A stretch of DNA of 10,335 bases, taken from an uncultured Mycoplasmatota bacterium. GTDB taxonomy: Bacteria > Bacillota_I > Bacilli_A > RF39 > UBA660. A model generated the notes under the pieces. That model was not told the origin of the DNA, did no database searches, and saw only the letters and a program-made list of their open reading frames with translations. Of this stretch, positions 1-5,472 are shown piece after piece (positions within the stretch are counted from its first letter, which is position 1; every line of letters begins with the position of its first letter). The translations under genes were made by a program, and so were the position numbers. The stretch covers positions 1-10,335 of the forward strand of contig CAOKNI010000035.1 in the NCBI GenBank assembly GCA_948470005.1. The letters are read 5' to 3'.

Positions 1-27
1 TTGAACTTCGATTATTTTGTTTGTCAT
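1..27 (-). CDS. Start of a gene cut by the window edge (possibly an ABC transporter ATPase)
   Basis: Only nine codons are visible, reading MTNKIIEVQ from an ATG at position 27. An AAGAGG ribosome binding site lies about 7 bases upstream on the minus strand, which makes this a credible start. The peptide resembles the usual opening of ABC transporter ATP-binding subunits (a first strand such as IIEVQNL), but nine residues cannot prove a family. Function is therefore inference only. Confidence 0.4.
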
Positions 28-268
28 ATATTCGCCTCTTTTCTATGTTCTTAAATGTCGTAATCACCTGTCTAATTCCTATTATAAATAGTGCCAAAAT
101 TACTATATTTTTATAATTTTTTAATGTTTTTAACCATTTTTTAATGAAAATATGCAAGATCTAAATCGGATAATTTCCTTTGTTTATAAGGGTTTAAGAT
201 AATTAAATCATAATCAACCAATTGATTACACTTTTATTAACCATATTATCGATATTTTCACTCATCCT
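28..268. other. Gene-free intergenic stretch
   Basis: About 240 bases with no supported gene on either strand. It separates the broken 3' end of the ATPase gene from the start of the edge gene. A TATAAT box on the minus strand at 81-86 could be a -10 element for the edge gene, but I see no good -35. A perfect 7-bp inverted repeat at 211-217/222-228 (TAATCAA, loop CCAA) has no U-tract and is a poor terminator. The stretch may be what remains after loss of the ATPase C-terminus. Confidence 0.5.
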
Positions 269-1438
269 TTACACCTTCTTCAAAATTTCCAATCTGAAAT
301 ACTTTTTTAATAAAGTATTTTGATATATATCACTATTTAGTTTTTCTAATAACGCAGAATAAAATTTACAATCACTTTCATTTTCACACAAAACAACTTT
401 ATTATAAAATAAACCATTAAGTATATTAGAATATTTTAAATTTTTATCATTAGAGATGACTTTAATACTTTCATTATCTAAACTATAAAATTCATTCTCA
501 TTATCAGTTCTATTTATCTTTATAATTTTGATTCTAGAAGAGTCTTTTTCCAACATTCCACGTAACAAATCAATATTATGAGTAGAAATAAAACACTGTT
601 TGTTTGACGACAAATCAACAATGTTTCTTCCTAATATTCTTGCTTGTGGAGGATGAAGAAATGTTTCAGGTTCATCTATTAAATACAGCGAATGAGTAGT
701 CGTAATCAAAGATGACAAAATGGCAACGGCACTTCTAATTCCATCCCCTTGAACATTCAAATTTTCTAAAGACTCCAATAAATATCTCGCTTCTCGTGTA
801 TCTGTACTAATGGATTTATCTATCTCATCTTTAGTACCAAATTTATATAGCTTGGATACAGCATTTTGCCAAATTCCTTCACTAACATCAATTTTCTTCC
901 CAAAGCATGAAAATAAAATATTATTTAATTTTGTTATGGTTTCTTTATTCCTTTCAAGTTTTCTCATAATGTTAAAACTTAATTTGTCATTAATATAAGA
1001 AAAAGAAATAGGAGATGTCATATTCAATCTACTTTCTGTAGATAGAAAGCTAAATAAGACTTTATAAAAATATTTATCCCCTGATTTTACGTTTTGAAAG
1101 TTACTTTCATTATAAGTATACATATTGCTTTCGTCAATAGCAACATTATAATCATTAGATTCTAAGTCAAAATTATTTTTAAAATATTTTTTCATAATAT
1201 CTTCTTCAAAATTCAAATCTTTATATTCTATATCATCGATTATTACTTTTTTTGAAGAATTTTCTAAAATATTATTTTTTATATCTTTTAATGCCCTACT
1301 TTTACCAACATTATTTGCACCAACAAAAACAACTATATCATCACCACCTAAATCTATTTTTGTACCATTATTAAACTTTATTTTTTTAATGATGATTGAA
1401 GGATTTAAACTATTTCCTTCATTTACATTTTTACTCAT
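269..1438 (-). CDS. OLD-like AAA/ABC ATPase with truncated TOPRIM domain
   Basis: This is an ATPase of the OLD/RecF-like group (AAA_15/AAA_21 type), soluble, of unknown substrate. With this start (389 aa) it shows a Walker A GANNVGKS (40-47), an ABC-signature-like segment VQGDGIRSAV (229-238), Walker B LYLIDEPE (251-258) and a switch histidine in STH (285-287). A TOPRIM-type first motif, VVLCENESD (348-356), follows, where family members usually have EGESD. The protein stops about 33 residues later, so the rest of a TOPRIM nuclease domain is missing and nuclease activity is unlikely. The ATG at 1438 is preferred because AGAAGGTGA sits just upstream; a TTG at 1480 would add 14 residues without a good site. 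It follows the NUDIX gene by 43 bases, probably in one transcript. It could be a decayed defence or repair gene, or a natural short form. Confidence 0.75.
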   Translation of the reverse strand: MSKNVNEGNSLNPSIIIKKIKFNNGTKIDLGGDDIVVFVGANNVGKSRALKDIKNNILENSSKKVIIDDIEYKDLNFEEDIMKKYFKNNFDLESNDYNVAIDESNMYTYNESNFQNVKSGDKYFYKVLFSFLSTESRLNMTSPISFSYINDKLSFNIMRKLERNKETITKLNNILFSCFGKKIDVSEGIWQNAVSKLYKFGTKDEIDKSISTDTREARYLLESLENLNVQGDGIRSAVAILSSLITTTHSLYLIDEPETFLHPPQARILGRNIVDLSSNKQCFISTHNIDLLRGMLEKDSSRIKIIKINRTDNENEFYSLDNESIKVISNDKNLKYSNILNGLFYNKVVLCENESDCKFYSALLEKLNSDIYQNTLLKKYFRLEILKKV

Positions 1439-1481
1439 TAAATCACCTTCTAATTTAGTTATCATTGTCAGCCTTTTCAAC

Positions 1482-1958
1482 CTAATTATTTTTCGCTAAT
1501 ATTTCTATTTCATTGGCTAATAATTGCCAATCCTCAGCAAATTTAAAATAAGCTTTGATTTTTTTATTTTCTAAAATAAGTGGTAGCCAATAACTATCGT
1601 CTGGTAGCATTTTTTCATAAGGTATTTTATTAACGTTAAACCATTTAGGGCACATTTCTTCTGTTTCTTTGGGTATCCCAACCCATTTGTCTATTTTATA
1701 AACATGCATTTTTATAAACTCTAATTCATTTTTATAATATTCTTCGAACTCAATCAAGCCCACTTTTTCATATTTAAGAGGTGTAACATTTATTTCTTCT
1801 TCAGTTTCCCTAATCATGGCTAATTCTGGATTTTCATTAGGTTTTAATTTCCCACCAATGCCATTATACTTATTTTTAGCAAATCCTCTTTTTTTCTTAG
1901 CTAGTAATATTTTATCTTTTTTTATTAATAAAGCTAATGTTGTTTCTATTGTTTTCAT
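1482..1958 (-). CDS. NUDIX hydrolase, MTH1-like (8-oxo-dGTP diphosphatase)
   Basis: A nucleotide-pool cleaning pyrophosphohydrolase expected to hydrolyse oxidised purine nucleoside triphosphates in the cytoplasm. The NUDIX box is intact at residues 36-58 (G-x5-E-x7-RETEEEINV; the usual glycine near the end is Asn57). The likeness to human MTH1 extends well beyond the box: KKRGF (22-26), YNGIGGK (31-37), CPKWF (103-107), PDDSYWLPL (119-127) and AYFKF (136-140). MTH1's base-contacting Asn33 and Asp119/Asp120 match Asn32 and Asp120/Asp121 here, while MTH1 Trp117 is Leu118. Length (158 aa) equals that of MTH1 (156). Start is set by AAGGAG four bases before the ATG. The ATPase gene lies directly downstream. 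Substrate is inferred from similarity and could extend to other damaged or modified dNTPs. Confidence 0.88.
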   Translation of the reverse strand: MKTIETTLALLIKKDKILLAKKKRGFAKNKYNGIGGKLKPNENPELAMIRETEEEINVTPLKYEKVGLIEFEEYYKNELEFIKMHVYKIDKWVGIPKETEEMCPKWFNVNKIPYEKMLPDDSYWLPLILENKKIKAYFKFAEDWQLLANEIEILAKNN

Positions 1959-2010
1959 ATAACTCCTTAAAGAGAAATTTCTTAACTCAAAAATATTTTT
2001 ACTTTATGGT

Positions 2011-2036
2011 AACTCGGAATAAATTTCGAGTTTTTT
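2011..2036 (+). terminator. Hairpin with T-tract on the plus strand, between lepB and the NUDIX gene
   Basis: The 9-bp stem is AACTCGGAA (2011-2019) with TTTCGAGTT (2024-2032), including one G-T pair, and a TAAA loop, followed by TTTTTT on the plus strand. As a rho-independent terminator it points rightward, although no plus-strand gene exists upstream. On the minus strand the same hairpin would sit in the 5' untranslated region of the NUDIX mRNA without a U-tract. It may stop antisense transcription, or fold in the NUDIX leader. Confidence 0.45.
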
Positions 2037-2118
2037 AAAATTTATTTATAATAAACTTCTATTTAAAAGTACTAGTAAAAAATCTTTACCAATTATCTCT
2101 TTGTATTTATTCATTATG

Positions 2119-2616
2119 TTATTTTTCTACTTTACCAAAACTTTTGAAAGGAAAAATAATAAAATTAGTTGTTCCTTTAATAGAACTCTTTTTAACAGGA
2201 CCAAATACACGAGAATCTAGAGATATTTCGCGATTATCACCTAAACAATAATATTCGTCAGTGGCAAGCGTAATTTTTTCAGTATTCATTTCATATTCCG
2301 CATTACTATAAAATCCGTATTTTTCTTCTAGTTTCTTGCCATTAATATAAATTTCATTGTGAATTATCTCAATTGTTTCACCAGGTAAGGCAATAACTCT
2401 TTTAATTAAATTGTCATGTTCTAAATCGGTTTTTAAGACAACGATGTCAAAGCGATCAATTTTACCTAATTTGTTAAGAAGCATTATTTCATTTCCTTTT
2501 AAAGTATCATACATGCTAGAGCCGTTAACTCTAACAGGAGTAACAATATATGTTCTAATTAACACAACCGCAACAATAATTATAATATATGGTATTAAGC
2601 TTTTAATAATTTTCAT
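2119..2616 (-). CDS. lepB: Signal peptidase I
   Basis: A membrane serine protease (family S26) that removes signal peptides from exported proteins. A single N-terminal membrane segment (about residues 8-24) anchors a 165-aa protein with its catalytic domain outside. Catalytic Ser34 is in GSSMYDTL (32-39) and the general base Lys72 in IKRVIALPGE (71-80). The late conserved box GDNREISLDSR (126-136) is complete. Size fits the short Gram-positive SipS type. It has its own promoter (-10 at 2639) and an AGGATGA ribosome binding site before the ATG. It is separated by a terminator from the CheD-like locus upstream. No clear minus-strand terminator follows the stop; a weak 5-bp T-rich hairpin near 2068-2083 is the only candidate. 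Confidence 0.95.
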   Translation of the reverse strand: MKIIKSLIPYIIIIVAVVLIRTYIVTPVRVNGSSMYDTLKGNEIMLLNKLGKIDRFDIVVLKTDLEHDNLIKRVIALPGETIEIIHNEIYINGKKLEEKYGFYSNAEYEMNTEKITLATDEYYCLGDNREISLDSRVFGPVKKSSIKGTTNFIIFPFKSFGKVEK

Positions 2617-2638
2617 AAAATCATCCTAACATAAATTA

Positions 2639-2667
2639 ATAGTACCACTTTTTTTTGAAATCAGCAA
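2639..2667 (-). promoter_or_regulatory. lepB promoter
   Basis: Sigma-A-like promoter on the minus strand: -35 TTGCTG (2662-2667), 17-base spacer, -10 TACTAT (2639-2644). It lies between the upstream terminator and the lepB start, giving a leader of about 15 bases. Confidence 0.6.
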
Positions 2668-2702
2668 CTATAAAACTTGTTTTTATATCTTAAAATCTTA
2701 GC

Positions 2703-2731
2703 AAATAAAAAACTAACAGTTGAGTTAGTTT
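2703..2731 (-). terminator. Rho-independent terminator after the CheD-like locus
   Basis: A perfect 8-bp stem, AAACTAAC (read on the minus strand from 2731) with GTTAGTTT, and a 6-base loop, followed on the minus strand by TTTATTT. It begins five bases after the stop of the 53-codon second part of the CheD-like gene, so that part lies within the transcript that ends here. Confidence 0.75.
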
Positions 2732-2735
2732 GATA

Positions 2736-2897
2736 TTATCTTATTTCTTTGCTTTCAGATAGAAAATCTGATAGTAGAAGTACATTTTTTTCTGCATCAA
2801 GAATAAACGCAGCGCTTTGTTCTGGCTCTATTTTTTCAACTTTAATACCAATTTTTTCTAATTGAAAAGCTAAGGCATCTAGACCATCATATATCAT
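2736..2897 (-). CDS. CheD-like protein, C-terminal part (-1 frame of a split gene)
   Basis: A 53-codon frame that begins MIYDGLDALAFQLEKIGIKV and ends at TAA 2736-2738. It starts in the -1 frame relative to the preceding ORF, and its ATG overlaps that ORF's TGA (ATGA at 2894-2897). The pattern resembles the end of CheD proteins, where a helix of the type NVEAVKEELKKLGIPV is followed by strands ending in a D-x-x-T-G-K-V stretch; here the matching parts are GLDALAFQLEKIGIKV (5-20) and FILDAEKNVLLLS (31-43). By family knowledge this segment would not fold alone, which suggests it belongs to the same protein as 2894-3268. It may be made by -1 frameshifting at T TTA AAA (2897-2903), by coupled restart at the ATGA, or not at all if the locus is a pseudogene. 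A terminator follows at once. Confidence 0.6.
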   Translation of the reverse strand: MIYDGLDALAFQLEKIGIKVEKIEPEQSAAFILDAEKNVLLLSDFLSESKEIR

Positions 2898-3172
2898 TTT
2901 AAAAGTGGAGTACATCCATATATAATTCCAATTTTTATTATTTCTTCTGGAGGCACATTACTACTTAAAATAGCCTTAAATAAATTGGTTATTCGGTTAC
3001 AATAGACTGTTTTACCTTCTTTTAAGTTAAAATCATCTTGTCTCAAAACTATGGGATTAATATGAGCAGCAAAGCCAAAGCCTTCACATATTCCGTAAAT
3101 AGCAATGCAAACTTGTAAATTTTCTACAAACAATAATGGTCTTTCAGAAGTTGCTACACGATATTGGTGCAT
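2894..3172 (-). CDS. CheD-like deamidase-fold protein, N-terminal part (split gene)
   Basis: The coordinates use the first ATG (92 aa), but the frame is coding-like up to 3268, and residues before the ATG (reading AHVP) align with the CheD N-terminus. CheD proteins deamidate glutamines of chemoreceptors using Cys and His. Here HQYRVATSERPLLFVENLQVC aligns with the VGxGEYxVAxxPxxLxTxGLGSC region. The candidate catalytic pair is Cys22 and His37 of the 92-aa form, in CIAIYG and AAHINP. The family GSC is QVC, and the usual Thr six residues before the Cys is Val. A helix and strand near ITNLFKAIL and IIKIGIIYG (65-83) follow as in CheD. The ORF stops at a TGA inside T TTA AAA TGA, and the missing C-terminus continues in the -1 frame. 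No chemotaxis gene is seen in the window. Family call is from remembered motifs, so tentative. Confidence 0.6.
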   Translation of the reverse strand: MHQYRVATSERPLLFVENLQVCIAIYGICEGFGFAAHINPIVLRQDDFNLKEGKTVYCNRITNLFKAILSSNVPPEEIIKIGIIYGCTPLLK

Positions 3173-3265
3173 AGGAACATGAGCAATTTTAGAGACTTCT
3201 ACATCATATTCATTTAACTCCCATCCATTTAAGCATTTAATAATTTGCTCTTCATCATACTCAAA

Positions 3266-3281
3266 TATATATTTATCTCCT
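3266..3281 (-). promoter_or_regulatory. Ribosome binding site placed before a non-canonical ATA codon
   Basis: AGGAG (3281-3277 on the minus strand) is followed after 8 bases by ATA at 3268-3266, in frame with the CheD-like ORF. There is no ATG, GTG or TTG in frame between the upstream stop (3283-3281) and the ATG at 3172. The 32 intervening codons look protein-coding (FEYDEEQIIKCLNGWELNEY and onward). Either ATA is used as a rare start, or the original ATG was mutated. Confidence 0.5.
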
Positions 3282-3286
3282 CATAA

Positions 3287-3315
3287 AGAAAAAACAGTTT
3301 TTAATTTACTGTTTT
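3287..3315 (-). terminator. rplS rho-independent terminator
   Basis: An 8-bp stem, AAAACAGT with ACTGTTTT (3308-3315 and 3291-3298), and a 9-base loop, followed on the minus strand by a T-rich run. It overlaps the rplS stop codon. The AGGAG of the CheD-like gene starts only about six bases further on, so that gene has no room for its own promoter between the terminator and its ribosome binding site. Confidence 0.75.
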
Positions 3316-3655
3316 AGTTTCTTTCTTTAACGCGGTATTCTTTACGCATATCTTTAATAAAGTTAAGTTTGGCACGTCTAACCATACCTTTTTTTACTAC
3401 TACAATTTTATCAATCGTTGGAGCATTTATAGGGAATATTCTGGTTACACCAATGCCTCCAGATTTTTTACGAACAGAAAATGTTTCAGATACTCCACTA
3501 CCTTTTCTAGCAATTACTAAACCTTCAAAAGCTTGGATTCTTTCTTTTTTTCCTTCACTAACCCACACATCGACACGAACAGTATCGCCTACACGAAATT
3601 CTGGTATGTCTTTACGCATATGACGCTCATTAATCTTATCAACTAAATTTGCCAT
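3314..3655 (-). CDS. rplS: 50S ribosomal protein L19
   Basis: A structural protein of the large ribosomal subunit at the subunit interface. The 113-aa sequence matches L19 throughout: PEFRVGDTVRVDVWVSEGKKERIQAFEG (residues 18-45, in part), the RKGSG segment (50-54), FSVRKKSGGIGVTRIFP (59-75), and a C-terminal basic part with GMVRRAKLNFIKD (90-102). Length is normal for the family. The ATG at 3655 is preceded by an AAAGGATG ribosome binding site. It is set apart from greA by its own promoter and a structured leader. In B. subtilis rplS lies in an rpsP-rimM-trmD-rplS cluster; none of these partners is next to it here. Confidence 0.97.
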   Translation of the reverse strand: MANLVDKINERHMRKDIPEFRVGDTVRVDVWVSEGKKERIQAFEGLVIARKGSGVSETFSVRKKSGGIGVTRIFPINAPTIDKIVVVKKGMVRRAKLNFIKDMRKEYRVKERN

Positions 3656-3683
3656 AATCTACATCCTTTCTAATTTAAATATA

Positions 3684-3731
3684 TAACCAACAATCATTAA
3701 AAATTTTTAAGCGGATTGCCTTTTTGGGTTA
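3684..3731 (-). ncRNA. Candidate L19 (rplS) leader RNA
   Basis: The untranslated leader between the rplS promoter and start holds three nested pairings: outer TAACC/GGTTA (3727-3731 with 3684-3688), middle CAATC/GATTG (3714-3718 with 3691-3695), and a central perfect 14-base palindrome TTAAAAATTTTTAA (3697-3710). Low-GC Gram-positives are known to carry an L19-binding autoregulatory leader here (Rfam L19_leader). Position and layout fit; I cannot score it against the covariance model. Confidence 0.5.
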
Positions 3732-3738
3732 CTCATAA

Positions 3739-3767
3739 AGTATAACACAAGTATAATTAAAATACAA
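3739..3767 (-). promoter_or_regulatory. rplS promoter
   Basis: -35 TTGTAT (3762-3767), 17-base spacer, -10 TATACT (3739-3744) with a TGT extended -10 directly before it, on the minus strand. It lies just after the greA stop codon and predicts a start of transcription near 3732, at the edge of the leader structure. Confidence 0.75.
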
Positions 3768-3774
3768 CTGGTAA

Positions 3775-4242
3775 TTAGCTTACGCTTTTTAGTAATACTT
3801 CATAAGAGCCATTAGGACTCTCTACAGAAATGACTTCACCAGCTTTATGACCAATGACCGCTTTGCCAATAGGAGATTCATTAGAAATCTTATTGTTAAA
3901 AGGGTCAGCTTCTAGAGAACCAACTATTTTAAATTCTTCCCAGTCATCTACATCGTATTCAACAACTATGGTAGAGCCAACATTAGCAATGTTTTTATCT
4001 TTGTTATCGATTATTTCACAATGTTCTAGCTTATACTCTAGTTCTTTAATACGACTTTCAAGTTGTGCTTGTTCATTACGAGCTGCATCATAATCGGCAT
4101 TTTCGGATAAATCTCCTAAACTACGAGCGTATTTTAGGGCATTTATAACCTCCGGCCTTTTATTTGATTTTAAATCATTCAACTCCGATTCAAGCTCTAA
4201 ATAGCCCTCCGGAGTTAATACTACTAAATTATCTTTTTTCAT
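3775..4242 (-). CDS. greA: Transcription elongation factor GreA
   Basis: GreA enters the secondary channel of RNA polymerase and stimulates cleavage of backtracked transcripts. The 155-aa sequence has the N-terminal antiparallel coiled coil (about 9-76) with the conserved tip GDLSENADYDAA (43-54); the acidic residues matching E. coli Asp41 and Glu44 are Asp44 and Glu47. The C-terminal FKBP-like domain has ISNESPIGKAVIGHKAGE (119-136). A strong GGAGG site precedes the ATG. It is last in the ruvX-to-greA operon, 39 bases after trhP. In B. subtilis udk sits between these two genes, but is missing here. No strong terminator follows, so some transcripts may run on into rplS. Confidence 0.96.
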   Translation of the reverse strand: MKKDNLVVLTPEGYLELESELNDLKSNKRPEVINALKYARSLGDLSENADYDAARNEQAQLESRIKELEYKLEHCEIIDNKDKNIANVGSTIVVEYDVDDWEEFKIVGSLEADPFNNKISNESPIGKAVIGHKAGEVISVESPNGSYEVLLKSVS

Positions 4243-4281
4243 TTTTTTCCTCCAAATATAAATTTGTCCTACAAAAAGATA

Positions 4282-5472
4282 CTACAAATTAGCACTTTTG
4301 TCAAACATTTTTAATCGCATCATCGAAAATGGCGGAATATTTGCATTTATTTCTAAATATACTTGCATTCTTGGATGTCTTGCAACATCTATCTCTACCA
4401 TTTTTTCATCATACATTTTATTTATAGTATATGTAATAGGGTCTAAAGATGGCCCAAAAAACTCAACTATATCTCCTTTTTTAAAGAAATTACGTTCTTC
4501 AATTAATATTTTATTATCGCCAACTTTTTCTAGTACTATACCTAAGAAGTCTTGATTTGATACTTCTTCGCGGCCTAAATAATACTGTTCTTTTTCTGTA
4601 GGCAATTTATCATAAAATTGCGGTACACTCTCACGATTAGCACAGCGATTAATAATAGCATTAGAATACTTTATGTCCGCCATAGTTATTTTATTACTTA
4701 TTATTTTATCAAGTAATTTTCGATATTCATAAATAACTGTGGCAATATAATAAACTGAACGCATACGTCCTTCAACTTTAAAAGAGTTTACTCCAATAGA
4801 TATCATATCGCTTAAAAAGCTCGCCATATTTAAATCCTTAGGAGTCATACTGAAAATTTCTTTTTCATTATTAATTTTAAAGGCCCATCGACAAATTTGA
4901 GCACAGCCACCACGATTGGAATCGCGATTAGTAGCGTAATTAGATAAAACACATTTACCACTTATACTAGTACACATTGCCCCTTGAATGAAGCATTCTA
5001 AATCTAGGCCTGTTTTTTCTTTAATTATTTGGATATCTTCTTTCTTAGACTCCCGGGCTAGTACTATTCTTTTTACGCCCAAATTTTTATAAAATAAAGC
5101 TGCTTCATAATTTAAAGTAGAGCTTTGAGTTGATAAATGAATTTCAAGATTAATATTATTATTTTTAATACAATTTATAACAGCAATGTCACTTACAATT
5201 ACGGCATCTACACCAATGTTTTCTAATTCTTTTAAATAAGTTTTTAAACCATCTAATTCGTTATTATGAAAGACAATATTTACAGTGATATATATTTTTT
5301 TCCCTAATTCATGAGCAAACTCTGTTGCTTCTTTTAATTCATCAATACTAAAGTTTATAGCGTTGGCTCTTAAAGAATAATTATATCCTCCAATATAGAC
5401 AGCGTCAGCGCCATAAATATAAGCAATTTTTAGTCTTTCTAAATTGCCAGCAGGAGCAAGTAATTCAATCAT
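4282..5472 (-). CDS. trhP: U32 family tRNA hydroxylation protein (TrhP/YrrO-like)
   Basis: By family knowledge TrhP, with prephenate as cofactor source, hydroxylates uridine 34 of tRNAs to 5-hydroxyuridine. The 396-aa protein opens with MIELLAPAGN, and the barrel strand ADAVYIGG (22-29) follows. The iron-sulphur cysteines are present: Cys167 and Cys174 (GAMCTSISGKC) and Cys190 and Cys194 (GGCAQIC). The U32 signature SFKVEGRMRS is at 230-239, and a C-terminal beta-rich domain follows (about 300-396). The start at 5472 is chosen because AAAGGTG lies right before it; a GTG at 5481 would add three residues but is itself part of that site. It overlaps the preceding U32 gene by 8 bases, implying coupling. 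Earlier databases call this family peptidase U32 or collagenase, which is misleading. Confidence 0.88.
   Translation of the reverse strand: MIELLAPAGNLERLKIAYIYGADAVYIGGYNYSLRANAINFSIDELKEATEFAHELGKKIYITVNIVFHNNELDGLKTYLKELENIGVDAVIVSDIAVINCIKNNNINLEIHLSTQSSTLNYEAALFYKNLGVKRIVLARESKKEDIQIIKEKTGLDLECFIQGAMCTSISGKCVLSNYATNRDSNRGGCAQICRWAFKINNEKEIFSMTPKDLNMASFLSDMISIGVNSFKVEGRMRSVYYIATVIYEYRKLLDKIISNKITMADIKYSNAIINRCANRESVPQFYDKLPTEKEQYYLGREEVSNQDFLGIVLEKVGDNKILIEERNFFKKGDIVEFFGPSLDPITYTINKMYDEKMVEIDVARHPRMQVYLEINANIPPFSMMRLKMFDKSANL

Noticed and set aside
211..228. Inverted repeat TAATCAA/TTGATTA downstream of the ATPase
   Set aside because: All but one pair per arm is A-T and no clear T-run follows on either strand, so not called as a terminator.
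203..265. 20-codon ORF MSENIDNMVNKSVINWLIMI after the ATPase gene
   Set aside because: Too short and without a family; it could be a remnant of the ATPase C-terminus, but nothing in it matches a TOPRIM motif.
810..998. Plus-strand ORF of 62 codons
   Set aside because: Lies wholly within the ATPase gene on the other strand, has no ribosome binding site of note and no recognisable family. The same holds for the plus-strand ORFs at 2411-2629, 3369-3623, 3854-4093 and 4298-4555.
1436..1480. TTG start at 1480 for the ATPase
   Set aside because: It adds 14 residues with no similarity and no good ribosome binding site, while AGAAGGTGA lies just before the ATG at 1438.
2894..2899. TGA read as tryptophan (mycoplasma code) in the CheD-like gene
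   Set aside because: Read-through would reach a TAG after a few unrelated residues, other genes use TGG for Trp, and the yrrN-like gene ends properly at TGA.
4261..4290. Inverted repeat AATTTGT/ACAAATT between trhP and greA
   Set aside because: Seven A/T-rich base pairs around a 16-base loop with no U-tract; too weak to call a terminator or regulatory hairpin.
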